NCBI GenBank assembly: GCA_964485405.1
Contig: CAZAJG010000013.1
Coordinates: 30,282-94,281, forward strand
Direction: 5' to 3'
Origin: CAKZNE01 sp964485405
GTDB lineage: Bacteria; Bacteroidota; Bacteroidia; Flavobacteriales; Schleiferiaceae
DNA: 64,000 nucleotides
Part shown: piece after piece, positions 63,981 to 64,000 of the stretch
Layout of the letters: every line of letters starts with the position of its first letter
Numbering within the stretch: the stretch's first letter is position 1
Program-made: the position numbers and the translations under genes
The notes under the pieces: generated by a model
Databases searched by the model: none
Seen by the model: only the letters and a program-made list of their open reading frames with translations
What the model was told of the DNA's origin: nothing

Positions 63981-64000
63981 AAACCAAAACAGAGTGAAGA

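Noticed and set aside
1..64000. CRISPR array, tRNA/rRNA genes, prophage or integrated element
   Set aside because: No regular short repeats with spacers, no tRNA-like cloverleaf, and no integrase, transposase or phage structural gene was found on reading the window.

Overview
This window is chromosomal DNA from a member of the Bacteroidota, most likely the Flavobacteriales. I infer this from gldH (gliding lipoprotein), a PorZ-like type IX secretion (T9SS) component, T9SS-type C-terminal sorting domains, DUF4292, DUF4837, DUF6340 and DUF2795 families, a short SpeA-type arginine decarboxylase, and promoters of the Bacteroidota form TTTG/TTGC, about 19 nt, TAnnTTTG. Base composition looks AT-rich (about 40% GC by eye). 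Genes are dense and mostly in short operons with start/stop overlaps. I see no tRNA, rRNA, CRISPR array, transposase, integrase or phage gene.

Layout. 1-3956 (minus): two adjacent RHS/YD-repeat-type secreted proteins; the second runs off the left edge. 3957-4689: the only long gene-free stretch, with a degenerate copy of a repeat also found at the right edge. 4690-5542 (minus): DUF2795 protein and cobalamin adenosyltransferase. 5792-9107 (plus): Na+/H+ antiporter, RidA/2-aminomuconate deaminase-like protein, P-loop ATPase. 9110-10873 (minus): TPR protein and an iodotyrosine-deiodinase-like nitroreductase. 10899-14437 (plus): large Asp-box propeller protein and a lipoprotein. 14434-17110 (minus): gpsA and an M28 peptidase with PA and PDZ domains. 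17286-24132 (plus): envelope block of flippase, dut, sugar nucleotidyltransferase, TPR protein, DUF4292 lipoprotein and EnvC-like protein. 24217-28549 (plus): tatA, frameshifted gatA, LysM lytic transglycosylase, DUF4837 lipoprotein. 28536-32955 (minus): GT-C-like membrane protein, recO, porZ. 33122-37090 (plus): RicT/PSP1 protein, gldH, penicillin-binding protein 1A. 37109-42510 (plus): scoA-scoB running with a 1-bp overlap into a surface-glycan cassette (GT-C-like protein, GT2, DUF2304, polysaccharide deacetylase, GNAT). 42545-46187 (plus): hydrolase, DUF6340 lipoprotein behind a sigma-54-like promoter, and an unrecognised secreted protein. 46198-49777 (minus): fused oligopeptide ABC ATPase, PolB-like exonuclease, a 40-residue microprotein, an arginase/agmatinase-family enzyme. 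49856-52743 (minus): lamin-tail surface protein split by a frameshift. 52804-54482 (plus): asd and exported msrA. 54541-57295 (minus): small protein, deoxyhypusine-synthase-like enzyme, arginine decarboxylase. 57390-63771 (plus): small single genes (GNATs, DUF1801, ClbS/DfsB, Rrf2, beta-barrel, TfoX). 63781-64000: two copies of an inverted-repeat element.

Most genes serve envelope building (peptidoglycan, lipoprotein and glycan handling, T9SS/gliding), polyamine synthesis from arginine, and housekeeping. I found no clearly new multi-gene system. The best leads are the single-base frameshifts in gatA and the lamin-tail gene, the dispersed inverted-repeat family, the deiodinase-like enzyme with its full halotyrosine triad, the 40-residue protein coupled to the arginase-family gene, the DUF4292/EnvC envelope block, and the sigma-54-like promoter.
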